Program-made: the position numbers and the translations under genes
Source: Sphingobacteriaceae bacterium
Lineage (GTDB): Bacteria; Bacteroidota; Bacteroidia; B-17B0; Aurantibacillaceae
Length of the DNA stretch: 64,000 nucleotides
Direction: 5' to 3'
Assembly: GCA_016715905.1 (NCBI GenBank)
Contig: JADJXI010000003.1
Span: 62,001-126,000 of the forward strand
Notes under the pieces: model-generated
Databases searched by the model: none
Seen by the model: the letters and a program-made list of their open reading frames with translations, nothing else
Told to the model about the DNA's origin: nothing
Shown: piece after piece, positions 53,107 through 61,433 of the stretch
Numbering within the stretch: the first letter of the stretch is position 1
Layout of the letters: each line of letters starts with the position of its first letter

Positions 53107-54738
53107 CTATTTGGTTCCGTTGTAACAATTATCTAGCATCTTTAGTGTTTCCTGCAAATTATCTTTGTCTTTGTATTTCTTTTGATCCGCTTTTGGCATC
53201 ATTAAATAATCTTCGCAGGATTGTAGGATGGGTTCAATACTGTCGCTGAAATCATTTTTAATAATAATACTTTTTTCTTTGGTGTTTTTGTTCAGTAAAA
53301 CATATTCTACATTATAAACCACAATACTGTTGGCTAATTCTCTTCCTGCGGCTTCGGTAACTAATGCAGTTTGCATTTTGTTCATTTCCTGATTCATTTC
53401 GCTGTTTTTATTCTTCGAGCCGCTTTTCTCCTGCACCTGGCTTATTCCTTTACTGGTTGCTTGAAGCTCTTCGGTAGATGCGGACTGAATATTTTGTCTG
53501 GCTTGCTTTTTATTTTCTTCAGTCATGTTAGTGGAGTTGATGGCTTGGCTGGAAGCAAGTGAGCCCGCAGTAGATGCCGCTCCTTTGGCAAGCTTAGTAG
53601 CGAATTTGTTTATGCTTTTCGGATTGGGATTTTTATAATAAGCAAAAACTTTTCCGTTAAAATCAAGTTTATGAAATTGTCCTTCATCTGAAATGAAATA
53701 AAATGTTTCATCTTTCACTTTTTGTTCGAAAAAAGATACTTGCTCGTGGTTGTAAGAGGTTTCGGTGTCGGTAGCGTCTTTTACTTTTATTCCCATACTC
53801 TTGGTTCCGCTGATTATCTGCATCACTTGTCCGCTCACTTCGGTGTTATCGCTTAAAATAACTTTACCGGGTTGGTACAATTTAAACTGATCACCCACAC
53901 TTAGCGATGCAATTTTAGATTGCTCTACAAATCCATCTTTGTATTTAATGAAAACCACATTCACGCCATTGATTATTTGCGTTACTTCTTTTAAATCATT
54001 TGCAGGTACCACATTTAAGGCATCTTCTTGATTAGCGGTGTAAAACAGGGTGTGGTAAATAACAGCATCGCTTCTTGGAATGTCGTTAGCTTTCATAAAA
54101 GCCATCCATCCTTCTGTTTTGGAATCATCGGTTTTGGTGTAAAATCCTTTTTGAAAATTACGACCAATATCATCGTGAATTACCGTTCCGTTTTTAGTAA
54201 TGTCGCTAATCGTTGGAATTAATCCGTAGTGCGAAACTTCTGCAGGCGAAAAAACTTTTTTGCCATCAACGTCATTTTTGATTACAATTTCATCTAATAC
54301 ATTATTCACTTTATTTAAATGCAACATCCCCTCAATTCTTTTTTCATCATTTAAAATTACATATCCTTTTCTATCCTTCGTGTGACTTTTAGTGGTTGTT
54401 TTGCCATTAGTAGTGGAAGTCATTCCTTGTTTCCATTCATACATTTCTTCAGGAGAGTCATTTACTAATTCACCCACATTTAAACCGTATGCTTTTAAAC
54501 TCGCCGGTTCCAATTCAATTTCCTTCCCGTCTTTTACTAAAATAATTTTTTTCACATTTCTTTCATCGCCTTTCAGCTCCAACATGCCTTCCATTTTTTT
54601 TCCACTTTTTAATATCACGTAACCTTGTGCCGGTTCAGTACCTTTTCTATTCCAAACATAACGGTTTGTTGGTGTTTCATTTACCTGTGCGTTTAAAGTA
54701 AAATAAAAGGAGCAAAGTAAAATGCAGATTTTTTTCAT
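53107..54738 (-). CDS. exported protein with internal repeats
   Basis: 543 residues with a signal peptide (ending TLNAQ). The first two thirds contain a repeated unit of about 50 residues: GYVILKSGKKMEGMLEL to AYGL (39-85), GYVILNDEKRIEGMLHL to HYGL (125-172), a diverged copy (198-250) with KTEGWM, and GKVILSDNTEVSGQV (291-338). Each is a strand-turn-strand with an EG/SG-x-hydrophobic turn. The C-terminal third is helical and Gln/Ser-rich (about 370-450), ending with a conserved CEDYLMMPK and LDNCYNGTK. No sorting domain, so periplasmic or outer-membrane. The family is unknown to me. It is a single gene. Confidence 0.65.
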   Translation of the reverse strand: MKKICILLCSFYFTLNAQVNETPTNRYVWNRKGTEPAQGYVILKSGKKMEGMLELKGDERNVKKIILVKDGKEIELEPASLKAYGLNVGELVNDSPEEMYEWKQGMTSTTNGKTTTKSHTKDRKGYVILNDEKRIEGMLHLNKVNNVLDEIVIKNDVDGKKVFSPAEVSHYGLIPTISDITKNGTVIHDDIGRNFQKGFYTKTDDSKTEGWMAFMKANDIPRSDAVIYHTLFYTANQEDALNVVPANDLKEVTQIINGVNVVFIKYKDGFVEQSKIASLSVGDQFKLYQPGKVILSDNTEVSGQVMQIISGTKSMGIKVKDATDTETSYNHEQVSFFEQKVKDETFYFISDEGQFHKLDFNGKVFAYYKNPNPKSINKFATKLAKGAASTAGSLASSQAINSTNMTEENKKQARQNIQSASTEELQATSKGISQVQEKSGSKNKNSEMNQEMNKMQTALVTEAAGRELANSIVVYNVEYVLLNKNTKEKSIIIKNDFSDSIEPILQSCEDYLMMPKADQKKYKDKDNLQETLKMLDNCYNGTK

Positions 54739-54819
54739 ACGAATAAATTTTTAAGAGCTCAATATAAACAATAATTTTATATATGAAAAAACTAAAAAAG
54801 CATCTAAAAATAATTAGGT

Positions 54820-55434
54820 TTATTTTTTTCTGAAACTACAAAATATAAAATTCTGAATAGTGTCAAAAGGAGTTTGATGGGCTACTTCAATGCACTTTAC
54901 TTTTTCAAAATATTCCATCAGTAACTGCGTCATGCTTTCTTTGGAGTATTGTTTGATTTCAATGCCACTGCATTTTTTGGGCCCGTTTTCGGAAAATGTT
55001 CCCAAAATCATTACACCATTTTCTGTAATGTGCGATTTACAAGTTTGAACATAATTTTCAATTTCTTCTGCTGTAGTTAAAAAATGAAACGCAGCTCTAT
55101 CGTGCCACACATCATAATTACGTTCAGGGATAAATTTTGACGCATCAGCATGAATCCAGTGCACAAGTTCGGCTTTTTCTTTTAATCTTTCTTTGGCTCT
55201 AGTTAAAGCATTTTCAGAAATGTCTAAAACACTTAAATCCGTATAGCCTAAATCCAATAAATAATCAACTAAAAAACTGTCACCGCCACCTACATCAATT
55301 ATAGAAGCATTTTTGGGAATATCAAGTTCAACAAAAAACTGTAACGAAGTTTCCGGTACCGGTTGATACCAACTCACCTCCTGTAGCGCTTTGGTTGAGT
55401 AGATATTCTCCCAGTGTTTTCGTTTATTATCCAT
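54820..55434 (-). CDS. class I SAM-dependent methyltransferase
   Basis: 204 residues. SAM-binding motif IIDVGGGDSFLVDYLL near 40-55, then DISENAL, and the DVWHDRAAFHFLT motif typical of a UbiE/thiopurine-type methyltransferase family. The N-terminus MDNKRKHWENIYSTKALQEVSWYQ is also characteristic of this group. Acts in the cytosol; substrate unknown. It is divergent from the Crp/Fnr regulator gene (132 bases between starts) and may share its regulation. Confidence 0.85.
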   Translation of the reverse strand: MDNKRKHWENIYSTKALQEVSWYQPVPETSLQFFVELDIPKNASIIDVGGGDSFLVDYLLDLGYTDLSVLDISENALTRAKERLKEKAELVHWIHADASKFIPERNYDVWHDRAAFHFLTTAEEIENYVQTCKSHITENGVMILGTFSENGPKKCSGIEIKQYSKESMTQLLMEYFEKVKCIEVAHQTPFDTIQNFIFCSFRKK

Positions 55435-55555
55435 TAATTTAATGTCAATTTCACTACTAATTTAAACAAACAAATAAGAAGAGAGGATAGTTTGATATTT
55501 GTTTATTTTATTTTAACAATCGTATTCCGGTATATGAATGTTGTTTGAAAACTAA

Positions 55556-55563
55556 TATCTTTG
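55556..55563 (+). promoter_or_regulatory. possible -7 box of the Crp/Fnr gene
   Basis: TATCTTTG matches TAnnTTTG and sits three bases before the ATG at 55567. No convincing -33 element was found, so this is a weak call. Confidence 0.3.
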
Positions 55564-55566
55564 TTT

Positions 55567-56199
55567 ATGTCTGTTTCTGTATCCAACTTAAAATTATTTT
55601 CCGATCCGGATTTAATTAGTGAAATTGAATTACACGGTAATATTAAAAGCATTAAAAAAGATGAAATATTGATTTTACCCGGCGATCAGATTTTATTTAT
55701 TCCTATCGTATTAAAAGGGAGTATTCGGATTATCAGACAGGATGAGAATGACCAGGAAGTTTTTTTATATCATCTTTTTCCCGGCCAAACCTGTGCCATG
55801 TCGCTTACTTGTTGTGAATCCGGTAAAAAAAGTATGATTAAGGCCATTGCGGAAACTGATTCAGAAATTTTAAGAATTCCCATCGAAAAAACAGAAACAT
55901 GGACTAAATTTCATGAATGGAAAATGTTCACTTCTTCTAATTATCAGCATAGATTCAGCGAATTATTACAGGTTATAGATTTAATAGCCTTTAGTCACAT
56001 GGATGAACAATTATTTCATTATTTAAAACAACGTACACAGGCTATCAATACTGATTTAATTGAAATTACACACCAGCAAATAGCTGACGAATTGCATGCC
56101 CATCGGGAAGCCATTAGCCGACTGCTAAAAACCATGGAACAAAAGGGCATAGTACAATTAGGCAGAAATAATATTCGCCTATTAAAAGATTCCTATTAA
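55567..56199 (+). CDS. Crp/Fnr-family transcriptional regulator with Cys cluster
   Basis: 210 residues from ATG 55567 (a TTG two codons earlier is also open). The cyclic-nucleotide-like beta roll occupies 15-110 and the Crp helix-turn-helix lies at about 165-208 (THQQIADELHAHREAISRLLKTM by key residues HQQIAD and REAISR). The roll carries GQTCAMSLTCC, with C76, C82 and C83, a thiol cluster suited to redox or persulfide sensing or an iron-sulfur cluster. It heads the rhodanese cluster that follows after 99 bases and is its likely regulator. No Cys set matching the classical Fnr N-terminal pattern is present. Confidence 0.9.
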   Translation: MSVSVSNLKLFSDPDLISEIELHGNIKSIKKDEILILPGDQILFIPIVLKGSIRIIRQDENDQEVFLYHLFPGQTCAMSLTCCESGKKSMIKAIAETDSEILRIPIEKTETWTKFHEWKMFTSSNYQHRFSELLQVIDLIAFSHMDEQLFHYLKQRTQAINTDLIEITHQQIADELHAHREAISRLLKTMEQKGIVQLGRNNIRLLKDSY

Positions 56200-56272
56200 G
56201 CTTTTCGGTCTAAAATTTGTTAAGATACGGGCTTATCCAACATTTGTTACATTCTTTACCCCTTCTTGCCTA

Positions 56273-56280
56273 TACCTTTG
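56273..56280 (+). promoter_or_regulatory. possible -7 box of the rhodanese cluster
   Basis: TACCTTTG fits TAnnTTTG, 18 bases before the ATG at 56299, in the gap after the Crp/Fnr gene. A TTTG at 56243-56246 is 26 bases upstream, longer than usual, as at gltX. A regulator-dependent promoter would not need a good -33 box. Confidence 0.35.
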
Positions 56281-56298
56281 ATTCATAAAACTTAAATT

Positions 56299-56523
56299 AT
56301 GAAACAGAATATGGGATTAGTAGACAGAGTAATACGCATCGTAATTGCTTTGGTTGTTGCAGTGCTTTATTTCTCCGGTATCATTAATGGTACAGTTGCA
56401 ATTATTGCATTAATTATATCAGGGGTATTTATTTTGACGGCTCTTGTAAAAACCTGCCCTTTGTATATTCCTTTTGGAATTAATACGAGTAATAATGAAG
56501 AAGATTCAAGCAAGAAGGACTAA
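56299..56523 (+). CDS. DUF2892 (YgaP transmembrane-like) small membrane protein
   Basis: 74 residues with two hydrophobic helices separated by a short turn (RIVIALVVAVLYF and VAIIALIISGVFILTALV), then a TCPLYIPFGI motif with one Cys, typical of DUF2892 and the C-terminal part of the rhodanese YgaP. It starts the rhodanese cluster and is followed after one base by the DUF6132-like gene. Inner membrane; it may accept or carry sulfane sulfur with the rhodaneses. Confidence 0.8.
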   Translation: MKQNMGLVDRVIRIVIALVVAVLYFSGIINGTVAIIALIISGVFILTALVKTCPLYIPFGINTSNNEEDSSKKD

Positions 56524-56524
56524 C

Positions 56525-56722
56525 ATGAAAACATTATTGCTAAAAAATAAAATAGAAGTAATTGGAGGAGGAGTGGGTGCTGTTTTAGGTTTGGCCTACT
56601 GGTATTTTGTTGGATGTAGCTCGGGTACCTGCGCTATAACATCTAATCCTTATATCAGTACGGCATACGGGGCTATTACAGGCGCATTAATGGTTGGAAT
56701 TTTTAAAGACAATAAAAAATAA
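56525..56722 (+). CDS. DUF6132-like small membrane protein
   Basis: 65 residues from ATG 56525, one base after the DUF2892 stop; the longer frame from 56474 lies inside the upstream gene and is rejected. Two short hydrophobic helices flank a Cys motif GCSSGTCAITSNPYIS (C31, C36), which resembles DUF6132. The two cysteines at a membrane boundary could handle sulfane sulfur or a metal. It is part of the cluster with two rhodaneses. Family call is from memory of the GC-x-x-G-x-C pattern. Confidence 0.7.
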   Translation: MKTLLLKNKIEVIGGGVGAVLGLAYWYFVGCSSGTCAITSNPYISTAYGAITGALMVGIFKDNKK

Positions 56723-56740
56723 ATTTTAAAAACAAAGAAT

Positions 56741-56971
56741 ATGGAAAAAACAATAATTGACGTACGCTCTGAAGCGGAATTTCAGGGAGGACACGCAAAT
56801 GGAAGTATTAATATACCCGTACAAAAAATACCACAAAATTTGGAGCAAATTAAAGCCATGAAAAATATAGTGCTTTGTTGTGCCTCAGGTGGCAGAAGTG
56901 CACAGGCCGCCATGTATTTAAAGCAAAACGGAATAGCCTGTACGGATGCCGGTTCGTGGTTTAATGTTTAA
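56741..56971 (+). CDS. single-domain rhodanese (first)
   Basis: 76 residues, a shortened rhodanese. IIDVRSEAEFQGGHANGSINIP near the start, and the active-site loop CCASGGRS (catalytic C47, R52). It transfers sulfane sulfur between thiols as a cysteine persulfide. The length is about the minimum for the fold (GlpE is about 108), lacking the N-terminal strand. It is followed after 11 bases by a second rhodanese. In the cytosol, possibly docking on the small membrane proteins. Confidence 0.88.
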   Translation: MEKTIIDVRSEAEFQGGHANGSINIPVQKIPQNLEQIKAMKNIVLCCASGGRSAQAAMYLKQNGIACTDAGSWFNV

Positions 56972-56982
56972 TAGAAAATTAT

Positions 56983-57300
56983 ATGATACAGAAATTAAAA
57001 GAATTAATGGGCTTTGGTCCGGCCGTAGATTTAAATGAATGGATTAAAAACGGAGCAGTAATTTTAGATGTAAGATCCAAAGGGGAATATTCCAGTGGGC
57101 ACGTAAAAGGCTCGGTAAATATCCCGGTAGATCAACTGGCATCTAACTTAAATAAACTAAAGAACAAAGAACAGCCAATAATTACTTGTTGTGCTTCGGG
57201 GATGAGAAGTGGTTCTGCAAAAGGATACTTGAAGTCTTTAGGTTACACAAAGGTACATAACGGAGGTTCTTGGGTTAATTTAAAAAAGTACGGAAAATAA
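56983..57300 (+). CDS. single-domain rhodanese (second)
   Basis: 105 residues with the standard single-domain layout: VILDVRSKGEYSSGHVKGSVNIP and active loop CCASGMRSG (catalytic C70, R75), ending GGSWVNLKKYG. Both rhodaneses of the cluster have a double Cys before ASG. Its stop overlaps the ATG of the next membrane-protein gene (TAATG at 57298-57302), so they are coupled. The pair may work in series in sulfide or thiosulfate handling. Confidence 0.9.
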   Translation: MIQKLKELMGFGPAVDLNEWIKNGAVILDVRSKGEYSSGHVKGSVNIPVDQLASNLNKLKNKEQPIITCCASGMRSGSAKGYLKSLGYTKVHNGGSWVNLKKYGK

Positions 57301-57554
57301 TGAATAGAGTTTGGAATCAATATTTAACAGCCATGAAAAGTGACTGGAATGCTTGGCGAATTATTCGTTTAATGATTGGTTTATTATTGGTGATTCAAAC
57401 TTTATACGCGGGTGATTATTTATTATCGGCATTTGGAGCCTACTATATGTTTTTAGCTTTAACAAATACCGGATGTTGCGGAACTTCAACTTGTAGTTCA
57501 AATTCAGTATCTGATGAAAAGGAAGCGCTGGTTATTTATGAGGAAGTGAAATAA
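57300..57554 (+). CDS. YgaP-like small membrane protein with Cys motif
   Basis: 84 residues with one or two hydrophobic helices (IIRLMIGLLLVIQTLY and FGAYYMFLALT), followed by TGCCGTSTC (C59, C60, C65). The arrangement resembles the membrane part of YgaP-type proteins. It starts on the stop of the second rhodanese (TAATG). The three cysteines at the membrane surface could receive sulfur from the rhodaneses. Function is inferred from context. Confidence 0.65.
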   Translation: MNRVWNQYLTAMKSDWNAWRIIRLMIGLLLVIQTLYAGDYLLSAFGAYYMFLALTNTGCCGTSTCSSNSVSDEKEALVIYEEVK

Positions 57555-57566
57555 ATACAAAGAAGC

Positions 57567-57956
57567 ATGAAGATAGCAGAAGTTATATATTCAACCACAG
57601 CCAATAAATGTCCGCGTTGCCATACCGGCAAAGTGTTTTCCGTAAACAATCCTTTTTTGTTCAATAAATCTTTTCAAATGGAAAAAGATTGTACAAGCTG
57701 TAATTTGCACTATGATCGGGAGCCCGGTTTTTTTTACGGAGCTATGTACGTTTCTTACGCACTAACAGTAGCTATATTGGTGATTTGGTTTATTAGTGAT
57801 TTATTGTGGATGCATTTAGCACCCGAAATATTATTTGGGATTGTGGTGTTAAATGTTTTAATATTGTTTCCTATTATTTTCAGATGGTCGAGAATTATTT
57901 GGTTGAATTTCTTTTATAAATACAATAATTCAGTGTTACAAAAGCAAAACAATTAA
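57567..57956 (+). CDS. DUF983 zinc-ribbon membrane protein
   Basis: 129 residues: an N-terminal zinc ribbon with two CxxC pairs (C15-PR-C18 and C42-TS-C45), then two membrane helices in the second half. KCPRCHTGKVF and REPGFFYGAMYVSYAL are typical of DUF983. The role is unknown. It follows the YgaP-like gene after 12 bases and is the sixth gene of the cluster. Confidence 0.85.
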   Translation: MKIAEVIYSTTANKCPRCHTGKVFSVNNPFLFNKSFQMEKDCTSCNLHYDREPGFFYGAMYVSYALTVAILVIWFISDLLWMHLAPEILFGIVVLNVLILFPIIFRWSRIIWLNFFYKYNNSVLQKQNN

Positions 57957-57975
57957 AATTTTAAAAAGAAAGTGT

Positions 57976-58374
57976 ATGAAAACTTATTTAATTGGCAAAA
58001 GAAAGGCAGTTAGTAATTGGCTCAGGCAATTTATGACTGTGATTGATCCTATTCAAGGATTATATAAAATTCAGGAAAGTTTACTTTACATTTTTAAATG
58101 GGGTGAATTTAAACGATTACCCAAAATCGATTATGTACTTGTTTTCCGTCAACTTTTTGCGAAATGCGAATCCTGTCCAGTCGACGAAATAGAAAAAGAT
58201 AATGCTTCTTTTTTTCAGGTTAGCTTGGTGTATGATAAAAATAAACGTATTATTTTTCATGAAACGCGGAGTAGAGAAGATGCTTTTATTCAGGCCAAAA
58301 CATTAGCAGCCCAATTGCAAAGCCGTGTGATGGATTCTACCAATCGCAATGGAATCAAAAGTTGGTTAACTTAA
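57976..58374 (+). CDS. conserved hypothetical protein at the end of the rhodanese cluster
   Basis: 132 residues, no signal peptide. The first half has KWGEFKRLP and one Cys pair (KCESCPVDE), the second half is a beta-alpha pattern (FFQVSLVYDKNKRIIFHETRSREDA). Domain not recognised. The CxxC could bind zinc or react with sulfur. It follows DUF983 after 19 bases. Its stop overlaps the convergent glycosyltransferase gene by four bases, so it ends the cluster. Confidence 0.6.
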   Translation: MKTYLIGKRKAVSNWLRQFMTVIDPIQGLYKIQESLLYIFKWGEFKRLPKIDYVLVFRQLFAKCESCPVDEIEKDNASFFQVSLVYDKNKRIIFHETRSREDAFIQAKTLAAQLQSRVMDSTNRNGIKSWLT

Positions 58375-59873
58375 TTGCTCGATAAATCTCGAATTTCAAT
58401 AGAAGCACAGGATGTTTCGTAAAACAATTTACCGCGCTTAAATCCATTTTCCTTTAAAAAGTTTTTGGCTTCAACGGTGTCTCTTGCTTCAAAAATATTT
58501 CTACCTGAATAATAAACCACTTCCGGACCAAGCGGTGTATCAGAAATCAATAAACAAGGAATTTCCGTTTCCGCTTCTGTTTTTATGGTTTCTCCTAAAA
58601 CTTTTCCGCAATCATAACGTTTGCCTTTGATGGATAATTCTCCGGGTAAATTTTCTCCATAATACCAACCCACTGCCAGGAAAATAAATATGAAAAGGGT
58701 AAGATTTGCTTTAGTTTTAGATAACTGAAATGCAGGACTTAATTCATGAAATAAAACGACAATGTATAAAATGACAAAAGGAGTAAGGTATAAGGTGGTA
58801 AAATCATGTCCACTGTAATCCGGCAAAAACAAATAACAAAATAAAACCGGAAAAACGGAAAGTTTTAGAATAAAACCCGAGTCAGTTTTCAGAAATGAAA
58901 TTTTTCTTTTGAATTTAATCCCTAATAACACCAAAAGAAGTATCACATACAAACCGTGATTCAGAATAATATTTTTCAGAATAACTCCATAATTCTCAAA
59001 CCCGTTTGTTAATGAGTTGGCAATGCCTCGTTCTGAAAAACGATCACTTAATTGTTCAATCAGCGCATTTGGACCGGCAATATATTTGTATTGGAAATAA
59101 AAATGAACTGCGCTTATGCAGGGAATAATAATCAAAATCAAAGCGGGCACTAAAAATTCTTTTTTCCATTTGAATTTTAAAAATAACAGAACTATAAGCG
59201 CTAAAATAAAAAGATAACCCAGCCAGGATGTTAAACACATTATGAATAAGAATAGATATAGAAGTAAACTATGTTTTGAATAAAATTTAAAATTGTTTTT
59301 AAAAGCTATTAGGACAAAGTATAAACTCGAAATAAAAAGGAAGTGCACCAAAATATCACTCATGTAAGTATTACACTGAAACCACATTACTGCAGGATTA
59401 AAAACATACAAGGCATATGCAAGCAAACTTAGCTTAATATTTTTTACACTAATTTCCAGTACAATCAAAAAAATAAAAAGTGCACTTAGAAAATTCAGAA
59501 TCAAATTAAAACTCTGTAGGCTAATAACGGATATAGGTAGCTGAAAAATTTGATGAAAGCCGTAGGCTAGCACATAAGCAAAATTAGGATGAGAAATATA
59601 ATAGTAATTGCCCTCGCTGTCCTTCATTTTCCCGGTTGTCCCGGCATGATTCTGAATATTTTTATTAGCATCGCCGGCAAAATTCATTCGAGGTAAAAAA
59701 TTCAATTTAGCCGCACCCTCTTGTTCCCAAACTTTAATAATGCGCAATGCTATGGCTGTTAAAAATTCGTGGTGCTTCGATAAAGGGCGATTTATATTAG
59801 GAATCCGTACAAGTACGGATATTAAAAAAATAAAAAGTAGAAGCAGGCCAATATTTGTTTTTGAGAATTTCAA
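58371..59873 (-). CDS. GT39-like polytopic membrane glycosyltransferase
   Basis: 500 residues starting at TTG 59873, with 10-12 membrane helices. The first loop has RIPNINRPLSKHHEFLTA and the acidic residue of the ArnT/PMT type, and AYVLAYGFHQIFQLP follows. Such enzymes move a sugar from a polyprenyl-phosphate to a protein or lipid A in the periplasm. The C-terminal 90 residues are soluble. It is directly downstream of the DNA methyltransferase gene with a 3-base gap, perhaps co-transcribed but not functionally linked. Confidence 0.7.
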   Translation of the reverse strand: MKFSKTNIGLLLLFIFLISVLVRIPNINRPLSKHHEFLTAIALRIIKVWEQEGAAKLNFLPRMNFAGDANKNIQNHAGTTGKMKDSEGNYYYISHPNFAYVLAYGFHQIFQLPISVISLQSFNLILNFLSALFIFLIVLEISVKNIKLSLLAYALYVFNPAVMWFQCNTYMSDILVHFLFISSLYFVLIAFKNNFKFYSKHSLLLYLFLFIMCLTSWLGYLFILALIVLLFLKFKWKKEFLVPALILIIIPCISAVHFYFQYKYIAGPNALIEQLSDRFSERGIANSLTNGFENYGVILKNIILNHGLYVILLLVLLGIKFKRKISFLKTDSGFILKLSVFPVLFCYLFLPDYSGHDFTTLYLTPFVILYIVVLFHELSPAFQLSKTKANLTLFIFIFLAVGWYYGENLPGELSIKGKRYDCGKVLGETIKTEAETEIPCLLISDTPLGPEVVYYSGRNIFEARDTVEAKNFLKENGFKRGKLFYETSCASIEIRDLSSN

Positions 59874-59876
59874 GAA

Positions 59877-60976
59877 TTAATATTTTTCCATTAAAAATAA
59901 ATATTCCAAATATTTTCCATCTGAATTTACCCATTCGTTGGTCCAGCGCATATTACCCATTACATTTTTTTTGTAATTTATTTCGAGTGCTTTCACTAGT
60001 TTGCCACCGGTATTTAATATATCGTACAATTCTTCTTTGGTGGTTCTTCCACCGGAACTATACGATAACAAAATATAATTCGCTTGGGTAGCTGCAATTA
60101 AATCCCGAATCGCGTCCATGGCAATAAAATTTCCGGTTTCATTTTTTCGAAATTCTTCAAAAACCGAAGTGGCCACTTCATCTTTAGAATCCGCTCTGCG
60201 ATTTACTTTCCCAAACAATTCCGGTTTATCATTTAAGATTACGGAGGTCCAAATGTGGTAATACGAATTGTAACGTACCCGGCTGGAGGGCATTTTTTCA
60301 TTGTTGGAACCGTAAGGTGGATCAAAGTAAGCCAGATCAAATTTCCTGCCTTTAATATTTTTAAAAATATCTCCTTTTAAAACGGTATTATTACGTGTAT
60401 TTTTAAAAAGTAGGGGCACTTCCAAATGTAAATCATGATGGGAGCGTGGCGACCAATCTGAAAGATAAGCCGCATAATGTCCCAGAGTACTATCAACAGA
60501 ATCCAATGCCAATATAAGTGAAGTAAGTGCTACTGATTTTTCAATTTCGCTTAAGTTTAGTTTATCAATTTCATCTCGAATTCCATCCAGTTTTTTAGTA
60601 TTTTTTAATTGAAATGGTTTTTTCTCCTGATGTAAAGTTCCGCCATAATGCTCCGAAAACCAGCCTTCATACCCTTGCACATTATTCAGATAATCCATTA
60701 AATCCTGATAATAGGAAGGAGTTTTTTATTAAGTAGAAAAGCTTTCGCAAAAGTTTCTGACCAAACTGAAATATCATTAGAGGTAGTTTGATAACCCATT
60801 TTGGCAAAAACCTGACTCACTCGGGTAGAACCTGAAAATCCATCCAATACAGTTTTAACCGGTAAATCCTGAATACTTTCAAAGATATAAGGCAGTATTT
60901 TTAATTTAGACCCGGCATACTTTATACCCTGCGTTTCCGGAATCTGAATTTGATTTTTATGAGCGGATGTAATCAC
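59877..60976 (-). pseudogene. D12-class adenine-specific DNA methyltransferase, frameshifted
   Basis: Two frames encode one protein. The first (60976-60698, GTG start) has KYAGSKLKILPYI (residues 19-31), the SAM motif DGFSGSTRV (45-53) and ND at 68-69. The second (60698-59877) has the catalytic DPPYG (residues 126-130 of that frame) and the target-recognition region. They meet at a run of six A (T at 60722-60727 on plus); one extra A gives a single 366-residue enzyme reading NKKTPSYYQDLMDYL. The order of motifs fits MethyltransfD12. The break could be a real frameshift, a homopolymer error, or slippage. No restriction gene is adjacent, so it is probably an orphan methylase. Confidence 0.8.
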
Positions 60977-61170
60977 CTGTTTTATGACCCCTAAATTTAA
61001 ACATATCCTTTGAATGAGGGTTAAGCAATAAAGAATGCATAAATTGATAAGATTGCATGATTATTTAAGTAAGCCGATAATCAAAAAGTAAAATGTTTGT
61101 TCTAATAAATGCAATTATTTTCCAATTCATCCTCTTGTAAACACAGCATGTTTAATATTCCAAAGAAATA

Positions 61171-61198
61171 AAAACGCCCCACATAAGCAGGGCGTTTT
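61171..61198 (-). terminator. intrinsic terminator of tRNA-Cys
   Basis: AAAACGCCC (61171-61179) pairs with GGGCGTTTT (61190-61198), 10-base loop. On the minus strand it is followed by a T-rich tract, so it ends the tRNA-Cys transcript. Confidence 0.8.
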
Positions 61199-61211
61199 TC
61201 TTCATTTATAG

Positions 61212-61282
61212 AGGTCCCGAGCGGATTCGAACCGCTGTAGCAGCTTTTGCAGAGCTGAGCCTAGCCACTCGGCCACAGGACC
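61212..61282 (-). tRNA. tRNA-Cys (anticodon GCA)
   Basis: On the minus strand the gene starts GGTCCTG and ends CGGGACC, a 7-base acceptor stem with one G-T pair, then discriminator T, as expected for tRNA-Cys. The anticodon stem CAGCT/AGCTG encloses loop CTGCAAA with anticodon GCA, and the T-loop TTCGAAT is present. CCA is not encoded. Length 71 nt. A terminator follows at 61171-61198. Confidence 0.95.
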
Positions 61283-61433
61283 TTTTAGAAGGTAGATTTT
61301 AGAATGTAGAAGTTAGAAGTAATCTTCTTCCAAATCTTTTAAGAACGGACAGCAAAAATAGCACTTTTTGGGGATTTAAAACACAATTTATTAAACTTTA
61401 AGCAATGAATGATTATTATATTTAAGGGATAAA

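Larger units (their letters stand above)
60977..61433. other. 457-base intergenic region holding tRNA-Cys and its terminator
   Basis: Apart from the tRNA-Cys and its terminator I find no gene. The 60977-61170 part is AT-rich with no open frame beyond short chance ORFs and no clear hairpin. 61283-61433 is the AT-rich upstream region of the TPR gene and of the tRNA, with no convincing TAnnTTTG promoter. Confidence 0.7.

Noticed and set aside
59877..60976. Restriction-modification system around the D12 methyltransferase
   Set aside because: Neighbours are a glycosyltransferase and a tRNA; no endonuclease-like gene on either side.
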